Positions 13,501-25,465 of a stretch of DNA of 64,000 nucleotides are shown in pieces. Position 1 is the first letter of the stretch; each line of letters starts with the position of its first letter. Both the position numbers and the translations under genes were made by a program. The stretch is from Monilinia fructicola (Eukaryota; Ascomycota; Leotiomycetes; Helotiales; Sclerotiniaceae), in assembly GCA_008692225.1 (NCBI GenBank), contig VICG01000007.1, positions 1,584,501 through 1,648,500 of the forward strand, given 5' to 3'. The notes below the pieces were generated by a model, which made no database searches, was not told the DNA's origin, and saw only the letters and a list, made by a program, of their open reading frames with translations.

Positions 13501-14530
13501 TTTTCCACCTGAGGTGTGCCACGCAATATTAGAGCGCTGTAAAAGATTAGCCACAGAACATACTTCGGAAAAAAGGCAATCAATTATATTATCCAACCGG
13601 TTGGTGATAGTAATACCGTCTATCATTTGCATACTGGTTGTCCCGAGCTGTCTCCGCGAAAACAGTAAGAACCTCACATATGCATATACACTTTCTCCCA
13701 CGTGCTGTTGTACTATAATTACAGCCTATCTGGGGGATTGGTGAGACATTCTGATGATGATAATAATAATAATAATAATAATAAACCAACTAACTACCCC
13801 ACATTCGAACAGGATTATCCAGATGTCAACTATCCACGACCCAGCAACCCAGTAACCTAAAACTATCCTCCGTCATCTCGGATACTGGTAGCTTACGCAG
13901 GAAGGAGGAAAATAAGATGAAGAAGGATGAAGGATTGATTAAACGAGGCTCCCCAGTTCTATCGTCGTAGCGATATCTCACTAAGCCAAGGATTCAAAGC
14001 TAGTCTGGACCTCGACTTAAACCTAGAGCTAGAAATAGAATCTCAGATGGGTGGAGTTCGAAGTGCGATGTTTAAATTTCATGATTTCGTAAATGAGATT
14101 TTAGGATGAGAGGTGATGAGTTTTTGGAATAGGGGTAGTGGTGGGAGAAGTTGAGGAGGGAAGGATGAGGGAAAGGTTGTTTGTCGTGTTGGGGGGTTTG
14201 TTTCGAGGGGTAGTTCTAGTTAGAAGACTGTGTGGGATTCGGGATATATTGGATGATTGGTTCACTTGTTAGACGTCGGGGAAATTTACAGGGGGAAATG
14301 GGAGGTACAAAGTGAAGAAATATGCAAGGGTAACTCATAGATATGATGGTACTAAAAATGCTGAATGCTCAGATACTGGCGCTAAGATTCACCGAGTGCT
14401 GTAGACCTCAGATGGAATTTCAAGGCCTCAAAAGTTTCTCAAACGCACCCACACCATCCCACAGATAATTAAAATTACCCTTAAGCCCAATCAAATTACC
14501 ACCGATTCCTTAACTCCCTCCATCCCCTCC
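10507..14530. other. Intergenic, 4 kb, no supported gene
   Basis: No gene can be supported. A promoter-like start lies on the minus strand: TATAAAGAG near 11725, followed by a C/A-rich leader. It leads only to a very short ATG-initiated stretch that ends at a GTAAGT near 11435, and no downstream exon could be assigned. The stretch 12950-13270 is richer in GC than its surroundings and holds overlapping frames of 69-99 codons on both strands, none recognisable. A short AAT trinucleotide repeat occurs at about 13760-13783. Confidence 0.45.
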
Positions 14531-15876
14531 TTAATACCCATTACAAACTCCACTGCCCGCCACACTGTTCAAGTCCTTTGGAATAACCCCCGCTTGAACC
14601 GCTTCCAGATAACTCCAACGATAATCATTCAACTGAGCCTTCCAAGTCCAGAACACCCAACCTAGCGCATGCTTTTCATAGCCCAGAATTTGCGCGCTCG
14701 AACCACTTTTTGTAGAATGCACCTTGAGTGGACGTGGCCCAGTCCGCGGTATCCTGTACGTTGTCTGGGGGGGAGAGTGAAAATTCTCCCACGATAGTTG
14801 GGCCACCGGTGCTAGAAATGGGGTCGTATGTGCAAGAGGATTCGAGATAAGCGCTTTGGGAAACGTCGACCGAGGACCATTTTAGGTAGCGATGTTCGTC
14901 GTCTAAGAAAGGGGGGTTAGATGATATACTTCTCAAGGATTGGATGCTGTAGTGTGGTGAAGGATTGATGAAGATGTTGATTGTGAGACTTACAAGCCAA
15001 AGAAACACCGCCAGCCAACCCAGTGTTCGGATCACCAGAACCCCATCCCTGATTCATAGCTTGAACGTGCAAAAAATTGTTTGGTGTAACGCCCGCCGCC
15101 TTCTCAGCGTCTCGAATTGCTTTATATGCTGCAGGATAGAACTCTGAGATCATGTTTGCAGCCTGCGAGGCATCTCGAACTGGTTCATTCACAATACCAA
15201 TCATACCAACATTTCTGAAAGCATGGTTTTTGTGAATATTGGTCGTGAGCCAAGAAAGAAACTTTTTACCACGCTCATATTGGTAATCAACGTAGAAGCC
15301 GGGGGTTGGAGCATATTGCCCGGAATCAGGGTTACTTGCAACTTGTGCTCCAGGCGCTCCATGCATATCGATGATGATATAGAACCCAGCATTGGCAGCT
15401 GCGTCGCAGATACACTCGAGGTATTGAAAACCTCCCTGGGGAAAGTGCTCACTATCGGCGTAAACTAGACTTTCCATCATCCAATATCCGACTGGGATTC
15501 TGATTGTGTTCAGGCCATAACTTGCCATTTGTGAAATATCTTCAGCAGTTATCCAATTCTTCCAGTGATTTTGGAAGGCAGCATTAGCTTTCTCTTGTCC
15601 TAAGCCAGACACACAATCAAATTCAGATTTGTATTGTCCACAACCAATGGAGGACCATTCGGATTCCGCAATCCAAGGCTCGAAGACAAAAAGAGCTCCA
15701 AGGCTTACTCCTCGAATCTTGCCGGATGCTGGAGTCCAGCGCCGTGCTGTAGGATGTTTCGCTTCCGGATTGAAAAGAGAGACTCCCTCATCCGAACGAA
15801 GGTCTTTTTCAACACCTGGCATCCATGCATTGGCCGTGCTGGCGAGAAACGCTGTAACTATTGTTGTAATATGCAT
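14531..15876 (-). CDS. GH5 glucan endo-1,6-beta-glucosidase (exgB-like), with a 1-base frameshift
   Basis: Exon 1 is 15876-14994 and exon 2 is 14902-14531 (donor GTAAGT, acceptor TAG). The product resembles Aspergillus ExgB-type secreted beta-1,6-glucanases through nearly its whole length. It starts with a signal peptide (residues 1-17, ending TANA). It has [13 protein letters not shown] near 57, IRIPVGYW near 125, the acid/base Glu231 in IVNEPV and the nucleophile Glu335 in IVGEFS. After Glu364 the frame breaks. The sequence GAG-CGCGC at 14699-14692 has one base too many, and the conserved remainder (AQILGYEKH, then [10 protein letters not shown]) continues in the next frame. Read as is, the protein ends eleven residues or fewer later and loses the last beta strand. 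With the frame restored it would be about 417 residues, the usual family length. The likely role is cleavage of beta-1,6-glucan in fungal walls or in extracellular glucan. Confidence 0.85.
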
Positions 15877-18800
15877 TTTGAAGTAATAGATTAAAGAAGA
15901 CTATTCAGAACTGCAAAATGAAACAGTGATAAGAAGTAGAAAGAGGGAAAGAAGAGAGGTGCTTTTCGATCCTTAATTCCCAACCATAACAAGATGTATG
16001 AAAACTGTGTGTAGGAGAGTAAGAATCAAGAAAGTAGCGTGGTACAAGAATAGAAATAGTCCCAAGGGAGAGCGAAAATTAAAAGAAAGACGTGTAATAG
16101 AACGAAAGTGATTGTCACAAGGGACCCGAGATGATAGAGGAAAGGCCAATCTTGAGTGCAAAATGCGCTTTATAAGGTATCTCACGAGTGTTTAAATGTA
16201 TGAATATGTTCCTTTCATGATACTAGCTCCTTCCTTCAAATGACCATTTACATCATGAACATGAAATACCTAGGTTTTTCAATGCAGTAGCTACCATGAT
16301 CAACCACAAGAGCAAGGGAAGGATTGAAGGCATGCCGGTCTTTGTGTCCCTCCGTCCCTGCCATTAACTAAATGCATGGCATTTTGATATGATGGTGCAT
16401 GATATTTCAATAGAATATTTTGAGAATCAATATGTCAAGGAACGAATAGCATGAATATGACAGGGCCAATATTCCTTCAACGTGATGCGCATGAAACAAA
16501 CGATCTAGGTTACGCTGGTTTGTGCAAAAGTAAGCTGATTGGATGGTACTTCAATAAATCGTCTGAACTTGGAATGTATCATCGATTTGACCAAAACTTG
16601 ACCGAACCCTTATCCACCTGTGTAATAACGAAATGATATCTGATGCTCCTGGCAGCCCTACAGAAGTGTCGATCAGTATGGCGCCTTGTTGGGCCAAACC
16701 CAGACAGAGACAGGCTCAATGATTTCTACAACGTATCATAGAGTTGTATATCGCATATCATAAGATCGTATATTGTATCCACCATAATATAGGATTAATA
16801 TAGGATCTTCCGAGGCTTTGACTTTAAAATGAAGTAGTTCGGGTGAAAACAAGCTTTTCATTTATTCTTCTGGCTTCACACCAGGGATTAGCCTCTTTTC
16901 GAGCATTTCTCATAACTTTAGTTCTCCAGGGCTTCTTCGGTTTTGACCATCTTGACTTGAAACTATCCAACTCTTCAACTTCGAATATTATACTATACGA
17001 GTAGAATTGAAGTATAATTTCAAAAGTAGACATTTTTTTTCTTCTTGTTCAAAAAAAAGTAGTAAATGTATTCTTCAATTTTCATGCAAAAAAATGAAAA
17101 CGAATGACAATTGTCAAAGTAAGAGCCTTTTCCTTTGGTTATTCCAAGTCGATTGCCCCCTATTGTGATGTATTTTGTTTAAAAAGCTCAAAATAGTCGT
17201 AATATCTAAAGAGAATAGCAAGTGAGAAATAGCTTTTAGCGTAGAATTGGATAATATAACTTTACCAAAGTGAAATCTCTCAATACACGACATCAAGGAT
17301 ATACTAATCACTAGTGATCGATTTCATATGTTTATAGAAGTGTAGGGGAAGGGAATGATTTGGAAACCACTTGTGGGGAGTGAGAACTTGCAGATTGCGT
17401 CCCCATGGAGATTAAAGAAAATGCCGGGTCTTGAAGATGCAAGACTAACCATATGAGTATGCCGATACCTAGAGAACCTATAACCCTTCCGATTTTGTTC
17501 TAAATCTCTTGTCTCAAGATTGTCAGATTGCGAATTTGATCTAGAATATGCCTTTTGGCGCATCAAAAACTTGGGGACAGTCTCTTATCACTCCTGATTT
17601 ACAAGTACGTCCGCCGCACTCGCTTTTTTCTTTGACTTCAATTTTTTCTGATTCTTTCAGGAGATGTGGATTTGCAATGGACTAGCCATCTCTTTCCAAC
17701 GGTCTATCTCTTAAAAAGATATCGGGGCTTATTCCATTTAGATATGAACTGCTTAGAAATGAACTTGATGACTTATCAATTGCGTTTCTGGCCTTCACTT
17801 CCAAACAATATTCATCACAAGACAGTCCAGCTCTGGAAGGAATGCCGGTCTTCCGCGGAGCAATGGAAGCCGCGGGAAAGCGTTCCCTAAAGCTATGCTA
17901 TTACATCTTGAGGTCATGATGTCGAGAAAATATGACAGGAGTGGCGTCGAACAACATCGATCAGGGTCTAGCTGAGTCAATATGGGTCAAAGTACGGTAA
18001 CTCTCGAGGATCAGGATCTTCAAAGGATCTGGGACAATCTTGATATTCCCCGTTAGAGAAACCATTGTCTAGTCGTGAACCATCAGACGGATGATAAATC
18101 GAATACATAACCTTGTTCAAGTCAGCACAAGCCACACATCAAGGATTGATTAATTGCCCTTTTTTTATCGAGATGCATGAGTGACAGACACTCATGTTGA
18201 AAGAACCGCATCCTACAAGTAGTTCGGCGAAGTAGGTATTGTTTTGTCAAAGAAGCAATGCTGATTTTGGGTGAAAGAGGTGAAATAATGTGTGGATGAG
18301 TTGGCAATATGGGTGGAATTATTATTTCTAGCACCAATTGACCTGTAGATCATCCACTAATAAGACCCATAAGTTTAGTACTCCGTATTTGGGCATCTCC
18401 ACTACTTAATCAACAACGATCTTCTATTCAAAACAACAAATAACCTCAACATCATGTTTATGGTTCATATTGTTCTTCTCATACAATATATATATATATA
18501 CCATTCCTTCGTCCCTTGATTTTGATCAAAATGACCAACAACCTTTCAAAGTCTCTTGAGCTCGGTCATCTCAACTCAAATCCCAACCCCTCAATTAAAC
18601 GAACATATGTGAGTCTGAGAACACGGGAGATTGACATCTAGAGCCATGAGGTGGATGCAATGCGGGTAATCTCTCCATTATTATCTTCCAATTGCATTCT
18701 TCATTTTATGGCCCGCAAATCAATAACAATGGTGCATTCCAAACCCACATATTTTGCTGCAGGCAACATCTCTAGTACACGATAGGTTATTGTTTCGCAG

Positions 18801-19223
18801 CTTACTAGGTCTATATAACCACGGAGGATTCTCAGGATTCCACAAAGTCAATCGTTTGTAAGAAAAGCTCAAAGCCTAGCGCTTGCTGAGCTTTTAGAGC
18901 ATCTGACTTCAGGCAGCTTATCACACAGCTCTAGTGAAATTAACATTTCTCAATGTAAACATCCCCTTGAACTCACCAACACCAATTCATACTAGAACTC
19001 TTTTCGGTCTCTAGCTTTGTGCAGTGGGAGCAAATGTCGCTGAAGTGGATAAGAAATTATACATTTGGATGAAATTCCTATCCACTTTGATAAGTTCAAT
19101 AGGAAATCTTGATCAGCCAAATCACCCTACCCTTCACTCTTTCAATCTGGCCTAGTATTTCCTGGCTCCGAGAGACCAGTGGAATAACTTCACCAATTTG
19201 AGCGACATACTATTTCAGATAAT
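15877..19223. other. Intergenic, 3.3 kb, no supported gene
   Basis: The first 300 bases should hold the GH5 promoter. The best isolated frame is on the minus strand at 17033-16824. It has an ATG and 69 codons, with a basic middle (SRWSKPKKPWRTKVMR), but no known domain and no supporting context, so I leave it uncalled. A short (TA)n tract lies at about 18484-18502 and one copy of the TACTCCGTA motif at 18379-18387. Confidence 0.45.
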
Positions 19224-20241
19224 ATGGTCTCCTTAAAGCATCTCATATATGCTTCCACAGCTCATTTCTTCCTCGGCAATCCAACAAATGCTCATGATGA
19301 CGTCGGATCATCTTGTGCATGCAACAAACCTCTACCCTCTGATATTACTATTGGACAACCCAAAAATATATCCATAACAAGCTCAAATGTCACTCGATCA
19401 TATCTTATCGTCATTCCATCTCTTTACATCACCCAATCCTCGACTCCCGTTATCTTTTCTTTCCATGGTGGTAATCGAAAGGCATCAGACCAACTCACAC
19501 TCGATGAAATATCGTATCCCGAGTTCAACAACTTCTCTATCACTATTTACCCTCAGGGTATCAAGGTGAGATCACGTTTTCCTTGAACAAAATTGAAACT
19601 GACAAAAAAAGGACAAATGGGAAGGCGATCCCGGAAACACAGCCAACGACACCCAACTAGTGAGTGATATTATCGATAGCCTCAAAACAAACTATTGCAT
19701 AGACACAAAGCGCATCTGGGCCACTGGAAAATCCGACGGCGGAGGCTTCTGCAATACGTTAGCCTGTGATCCGATCCTGTCTACCAAAATCGCTGCCTTT
19801 GCCCCCGTTTCCGGCGCATATTACATCGATACCCAACCCTGCCATCCGCACAATGTCACGATACCTTGCTCACCCGGGCGTCCCAAGATACCCATTCTAG
19901 AATTCCACGGTGGGAACGACTCGACGATTCATTATGGAGGACAGGCTAACCGGTCCAATGAATGCATACCGAGTATTCCGCATTGGGTACGCGAATGGGC
20001 TTTGAGGGATAAGTTGGGATTGAAGAATGTTACGACGACCTTGACAAACGATACGGTCGTTTATACTTATGGGGAAGGAGAGGAGAAGGGCTTGGTACAG
20101 CATGTCTTTGATAAGGTCCTGGGACACAGTTGGCCTAGTACGGCACCGAATGATGATTCGATTAGACTTGAAGAAGGTCCCGCGAGTTTCAATGCGACAC
20201 CAATTATCTTGGATTGGTTTCAGAAGCATATTCTGCCATAG
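19224..20241 (+). CDS. Secreted CE1-type esterase, feruloyl esterase C-like
   Basis: Two exons are inferred, 19224-19565 and 19612-20241 (donor GTGAGA, acceptor AAG). They give 323 residues. The first 23 residues look like a signal peptide ending near PTNA. The fold is the alpha/beta hydrolase seen in fungal feruloyl esterases and PHB-depolymerase-like proteins. It shows an oxyanion segment FSFHGGNRKA, then the nucleophile elbow G-K-S-D-G with Ser155, then PILEFHGGNDSTIHY carrying the likely acid Asp, and a late LGHSWPS with the likely catalytic His. Cysteine pairs suited to disulfides flank the core. The family releases ferulic acid from arabinoxylan or pectin. The exact ester substrate is an inference. 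It adds to the hemicellulose enzymes upstream, though 3-9 kb separate the genes and no operon-like unit exists. Confidence 0.85.
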
Positions 20242-20532
20242 ATGCGAGGGTTTCTTTGGTCGTTATCCAGGACTATCTTTGCGGGGCTGGAATTCCGGCG
20301 CGCGATCTTGTATCTTATAATATAGTGAATGACGCACAAAGTTCACCTTGTTGAACAAATAGTGAATGTCTGAGGTCCCTTTGTGCACATAATCAACGTT
20401 GATCATGACATTAATCTCCCCTCCCCCTCCCACAACCCTCAACCGCAGCTTCATCCTAGCCACCATCCACGATCTACCCACAACAAACTACACCTCCCCA
20501 AACCCCAACCCAGCACCACCCCCCTCTCCTCA

Positions 20533-20912
20533 ATGACAGAACAAAATCCCAAAGATCTCGACGCCCCTTCCAAGACCAAAAGAAAGAAAACACATTTTAC
20601 AAAATTATCTGTATGCACTATCGCTACACCAGCCTCACCCCTCCCCATCCCCCTCATCTCTCTCGCCCCGATCGTCTCCCTAACCACCCACAAAACTAAC
20701 AAAAACAGACCACCCAACTCTTCAAAGACCTCGAGAACATCGTAGGACCAGGTGCAGAAGATGAGAAAAAGAGGAGAGTCATGGTGTACACGCAAAGAGA
20801 GAAGAACATCAGACGGGATGCTATGATGAGGGAGAGGAAGAGGATCCGGAGGGAGAGGAAGAAGAATAGAAGGAAGAAGAAGGGAATGCTTGGGGAGGGA
20901 AAAGTGTCGTGA
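20533..20912 (+). CDS. Small split-gene basic protein, unknown function
   Basis: Exon 1 (20533-20610) and exon 2 (20709-20912) join in phase through a 98-base intron with GTATGC and CAG ends, giving 93 residues. Both exons are too short to stand out alone. The N-terminal part is MTEQNPKDLDAPSKTKRKK. It is followed by TQLFKDLENIVGPGAEDEKKRR and then a strongly basic, probably helical C-terminal half dominated by R, K and E (RERKRIRRERKKNRRKKK). This suggests a nuclear, nucleolar or ribosome-associated protein, but I recognise no family. Evidence for the gene is the clean splice, absence of stops and protein-like composition. An antisense frame over the same bases has no ATG support. Confidence 0.6.
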
Positions 20913-22223
20913 TGGTATATTTGATCTCTTTCTTTCTTTCTTTCTTTCTTTCTCTCTTTCGCATCCTTTCAATCTAGACAGTGACGACAGACCGGGGACT
21001 GGTAAAGAAGAAAATAGAGATGAGGTCCACGGAACAAGGGGCTAATGACGTGAATACGCAAATAGGGAGAAAGTCAAGAGCCGAGCCAAACACCAACACC
21101 AAGCAGCAAGTACGTAGCAGGTCAAAAGGCCACGACGGAAAATCTCGACACGAGGAATGTGAATGTAGATGTAAATGGGGAGACCGAGATGACGGCGGGA
21201 GGTGAGAAAGTTAAAGAGGCTGAGGAAATCACGAGGGCCAATTTTCGACTTGCTATTGGGGAGAAGAGATAGATGGACGGACGGATGGACGCATGGATGG
21301 ATGGAGTGGTTGGTTAGTGTATAGTGTATACTCTTTGTCGAGGACCGCGAATAAATATTAGATATTGGATTTTGAAGAATGAAATTATTCATCGGATGTC
21401 GTTTAGGGCCGTTCTGTGTTTAAATGCTTTATGATTAGATACTTGATATTGAGAAATTATTGGCATAAAGAGCTGATATGTTGGTATGTTGATTTACGAT
21501 TATGTATGGACTGATGGATAATGGATATCAGGTCACCATTGGTGCAAGCAATGATGCAAGATCTTAGGATGATGTAGTTTAATCATGCACTTGACACGGT
21601 GATCCATGGATGTGTGAGATGGCAATTTGTGGATGAAATCAGTATAATTAGCGGAAGGACTTAGGAGAGCTATAATATAATCACTAAAAGTGCTAAGGAG
21701 AATCATAGATTTCTAGAATTATCTAGAGAATCAAAGTATAATGCCGAACTTTGTTATGAATTACTATTATTCCATGCCAGGAGAAATAAAAAATAATCAA
21801 CATCAAACTAATTAGTAAAAACACCATTATCCTTTCCCCCATTCAGAGATTCATCTTCGCGTATTTTCGACAAGGAAAGAGACGAGGAAAGCTCAGGATA
21901 CCTGTCACCCATCTATCCATCGAATGAAACGACAAATTCCAACTCTCAGTTCCGCTGAGAATTCTCCAGCCATCTTGGATATTTTCCACGTATACATTAA
22001 TAAATTGGTGAAAGGGCAGAGCCTTGAAGCATCTAAGCTCATCCAAGTATTCATCTGCAATTTCCCTCTCCCATCTCAAGGACGCTTCTGCGGGTATTTC
22101 AATACAAGCCCCGGCCGTTGATATAACCATATGCAAGTGAATAAACTCCCGCTAATCCAATATGCCCCCAACTCCGTAAAATGCCAAGCCCTACCCATTT
22201 TCTTCGCGTCCAATTCGGATTAC
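20913..22223. other. Intergenic with simple repeats
   Basis: A (TTTC)n tract at about 20929-20959 follows the small basic gene. A GGAC/GGATGGAT repeat lies at about 21271-21305. A 97-codon minus-strand frame at 22136-21843 just downstream of the rhodopsin-domain gene has no recognisable features and may be 3' untranslated sequence. Confidence 0.45.
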
Positions 22224-24010
22224 TCAAACAATATCGCTGAAATCTTTGGTCGAAACCTCCCTCGACCTTCTGGGACTGATCAAAGTCCTGATACTAACAC
22301 TCCTCGTCCGAGGCGGCCACTCCTTCTGTGAAGTCTTCGAATTTCTCAACGTTTCTGTACTCTGACTCCCCCTCCTCAACGGCCACTCAATTTCGTCTGT
22401 TGGTTCCACCACCGAGTTTGTCAAACTTCTTCCTGGTCCCATCCCAATCGTACCAATATCCATCTCCTCGTCCACATTCACTACCTCTTTGCCCATTAAT
22501 TGTACCCCAATGCTTTTGTTTTTCCCATCCCCCTCTCGTTCTTCCCCAATGATCGTCTCCTCGTCCTCCTCCCTAATCCCAAAGCCCGAAATCATGGCCT
22601 CCCTGATTGTACTCATACTCGCATAACTCTCCTTCCCCGTAAAAGATCCCACCGTAATTTGCGAGCTCCTCGTACTATCAAAAACAGTACTAGTAGGGGA
22701 TGGATAACTAGAAGCTCTCAAATCTTTGTCAAAAGTCTTATATGTGGAATTGGAATCTCTGTATATGGAAGACTTCTTGTTGGCATTGAGATTCTTATTA
22801 AAATGATAATGCGGGCGATCAGTATATGTGGTCCTGTAGGGCTGGATGTGTTGGCCGATAGATTCCGCGGGGGAAAGTGAGCAGAAAGTGCTGGGAAAGA
22901 AATAGCGGAGGAGAGGACGGAGAGTGGCACCGCTGAAGGCGATTATGCCTAGGCCAGGCTCGATGGTTGACCACTGGAAAGGATGTTAGCATTAATGTAT
23001 AGGCCTGAGTCAAGGTATCTTTACATACGATGGCTACATCGGTAGTTGCGTAGAGGAAATCATCTGCTCCCGCCAGATTTTTGATAAGAGGTATCCTTAC
23101 CAGCGTTGCGATTCCAGCTCTGATACAAAATGTCAACGCTTCATCCTCTAAATATGTTGCATGAACTTACAGTAAGCCCAAAGAAAGGACACTAGCAACC
23201 AGAAATTTAAGTCTGATACTAATCTTCACATCCCACATGACCCAAATAGGTAAGACTCCCAATGTCCAGTCCACAGCAAATCCTACGGCGGAATGTGCTA
23301 TGCTGACTCCTGATACAATATTGGCATCTATACAAGAGCCTACGGAACCTTGATATTGTTTCCAGAAGTAGTCAATGGGAGAACACTGACATAAGACAAG
23401 CGTGGTTAGAAGGAGAGTAAAAGTAACGAGAGTGGCTTGGGTTGCATAGATGATTTTCTTGTGCAGTGAGCGAGTGGACAATCTGAGAAGGAAGACAGAG
23501 ATCGAAAGGCGGACGAAGAAAGTTGTGAGGACGTATAACATTCTAGACATACTGTTAGCAGCTATTGAGATGAATATTACAAGGCCTAGGATGCGCGAAA
23601 TTTCACACACCTTAAGAAGCGGAAGGGGAGGTCAACTTACTCATCAAACCACCATGCTTGCAAGGCTTTGGACACCTCTTCAAGTGAAACCTGATCGGTG
23701 TGCTGACCACTGCCAAATTTTACAGAACGTAGTCCTATTGCACCATAGAGAGTGTACAGAGCCTAAGTTCATTAGATCATTGCATAGATACTGTCAGAGC
23801 AATGAACTCACGAGTGATACTGCAAGCAAAGAATCATCCCATTTCCAAGATCTTGTGATACATGAACGGACAATGAACCTGAGGAAAACAAAGAACCACG
23901 AGAGTCCTACAAACACCCAGAGAGTAACGGCTGAACAACACTCTTAGCTTTGAGAAGATTCATGGCAGTAAATAGAACTTACCTATCTCAGAACCCCGAT
24001 CTTTCGCCAT
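22224..24010 (-). CDS. PTH11-like / fungal rhodopsin-domain integral membrane protein
   Basis: Six exons are inferred: 24010-23983, 23930-23812, 23762-23641, 23542-23171, 23119-23029 and 22973-22224. They give 493 residues, all junctions in phase. The first exon codes only nine residues (MAKDRGSEI). The core holds about seven hydrophobic helices in the order usual for the fungal rhodopsin domain. Family marks include the RSWKWDDSL segment after helix 2, LCQCSPIDYFW after helix 5, and a CIDANIVSG loop followed by the AVDWTLGVLPIWVMWD helix. About 240 residues of Ser/Thr-rich cytosolic tail follow, with basic RSVSIRTLISPRRSR near the end. Family members act as plasma-membrane receptors or sensors, some needed for surface recognition by pathogenic fungi. 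Others sit in secondary-metabolite clusters, and no such cluster is visible here. No CFEM domain is present. Confidence 0.85.
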
Positions 24011-25465
24011 GGCTCAAACGATGAAGCGCAACTTCAGATATGACAATCGATTGTGTTTGAAGATATAGACGCTCTGTATTAACCAAGGCATTCAAAATGA
24101 TATCCTTCATGGGAAGGACTGAGATTTAGAAGCATTCACATGGAGATATCTCAACTAAGGGCGGGATGATTGCACTAGACAAGTCCCCATCTTTACACAT
24201 ATGCATGCAATGATGTGCCATTTGGCAATTGCCATATGAAAGGTCTTACTGAAGTCTTTTTGCAAGTGTAGATATAAACTCTCGTTCACATTGGAGAAAA
24301 CGTGTTTATCACATTTGTGATTCGATGGTAAAAGCCTAGCGTGGCTCTAGTACATGAAGACTAATGCTGGTTGGAGGCTAAAGAAGCCAAGCGAGATGGA
24401 CCGGTAATTCTTTTGGTTTAATCACTTTGCCAAAGCTGTTGTAGTGGATACAAGAACCTTTAGATTTGTAAAAAAAAACGATTCGATGATCTAGGAGAAA
24501 TGTTGAAGTGCGGTTCGCCTAAACTTGACAAGTTTGGCATGCGACCATACATACTAGTACTGATCGTTGGTTCGCTGGAATATAGTCACTAAACTTTACA
24601 TAGAGATAATTTAGATGACTTGCAGATATCAATCATTGAGATGTTATACATAGACATCCGAAAAGATGGTGCAAAATTCGCATGCATCATACCGCGGAGA
24701 AATGTGTTCTTCGAGACAGCACACCCCTACTAGGTGTGATGGTTTGGTAAATCCGAGCTTCCTAGTAGTGAATTTAGAGTTTGTGTAATAATTAGAAAAG
24801 CATTAGCATCTAATAGACTTGCGAGAGATAGGGGGTATATTTTCAGCTCGTTGCAGTTGAGGTTTGCGGGATGAAATCTAGCGAACAAAAGGTCTTGGAA
24901 TTCTTAAACTCTATTCAACCTCTAAGTTATGACTTCCGGCAGAATAACTGCCCACTAATTAAAGATAGACAGATGACGGGTGAGATATTTGGGCCTTGAC
25001 TAAAAGCGACTAGATCTCCCGTCTCACACTAATATTTGGGATCGTTTTTGAAAGTATCTCGTTGTCGAATATATCCATGGGGTTTGTGCCCCTCGCAAAT
25101 TTCTCCTTCAAACGTTCCGGAATCGTACGTCCTTCACTCCGCCCCAAGTAGATCTAGCCATGATATAATTTCATAGCCGTCCAAGGTTGTATTTCGGGTT
25201 CAGCCTTCGTATTTCGTTGCTTCTAAGTGGATAATATTATATCACGTTACGCTTCATCTCGTTTCGTAAGTCCGTGCTCAGAGAGTGTGCCCACTTCTGT
25301 GGATGCCGCAAAGCTCGATCTTCGTGGAACCCCGTATCCGAGGAAGCAAGTCTTGTTCCGTGCATCTGAAGTCTAGATTGTTCAAACCAATCAACGGCAA
25401 GAAAGGTCTCTTTTTCAAAAGAAAGTGGACCCGTGTTTCTATGATTTCTTGTTTTGATAAGAATA
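24011..25465. other. Intergenic, 1.45 kb, no supported gene
   Basis: This stretch separates two minus-strand seven-helix protein genes. No frame longer than about 70 codons has an ATG and protein-like composition. A run of A occurs at 24470-24477. It should hold the promoter of the PTH11-like gene and the 3' end of the next gene. Confidence 0.45.

Noticed and set aside
14676..14806. An intron as the cause of the GH5 frame change
   Set aside because: Conserved codons abut on both sides of the break and no GT/AG pair of reasonable length fits without deleting them.
16824..17033. 69-codon minus-strand frame with basic middle
   Set aside because: Has an ATG but no homology, promoter or splice partner that I can see.
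20451..20972. 173-codon minus-strand frame
   Set aside because: Antisense shadow of the spliced basic-protein gene; low-complexity composition caused by purine-rich DNA.
20981..21205. 74-codon plus-strand charged frame
   Set aside because: Starts with GTG and has no ATG or splice support.
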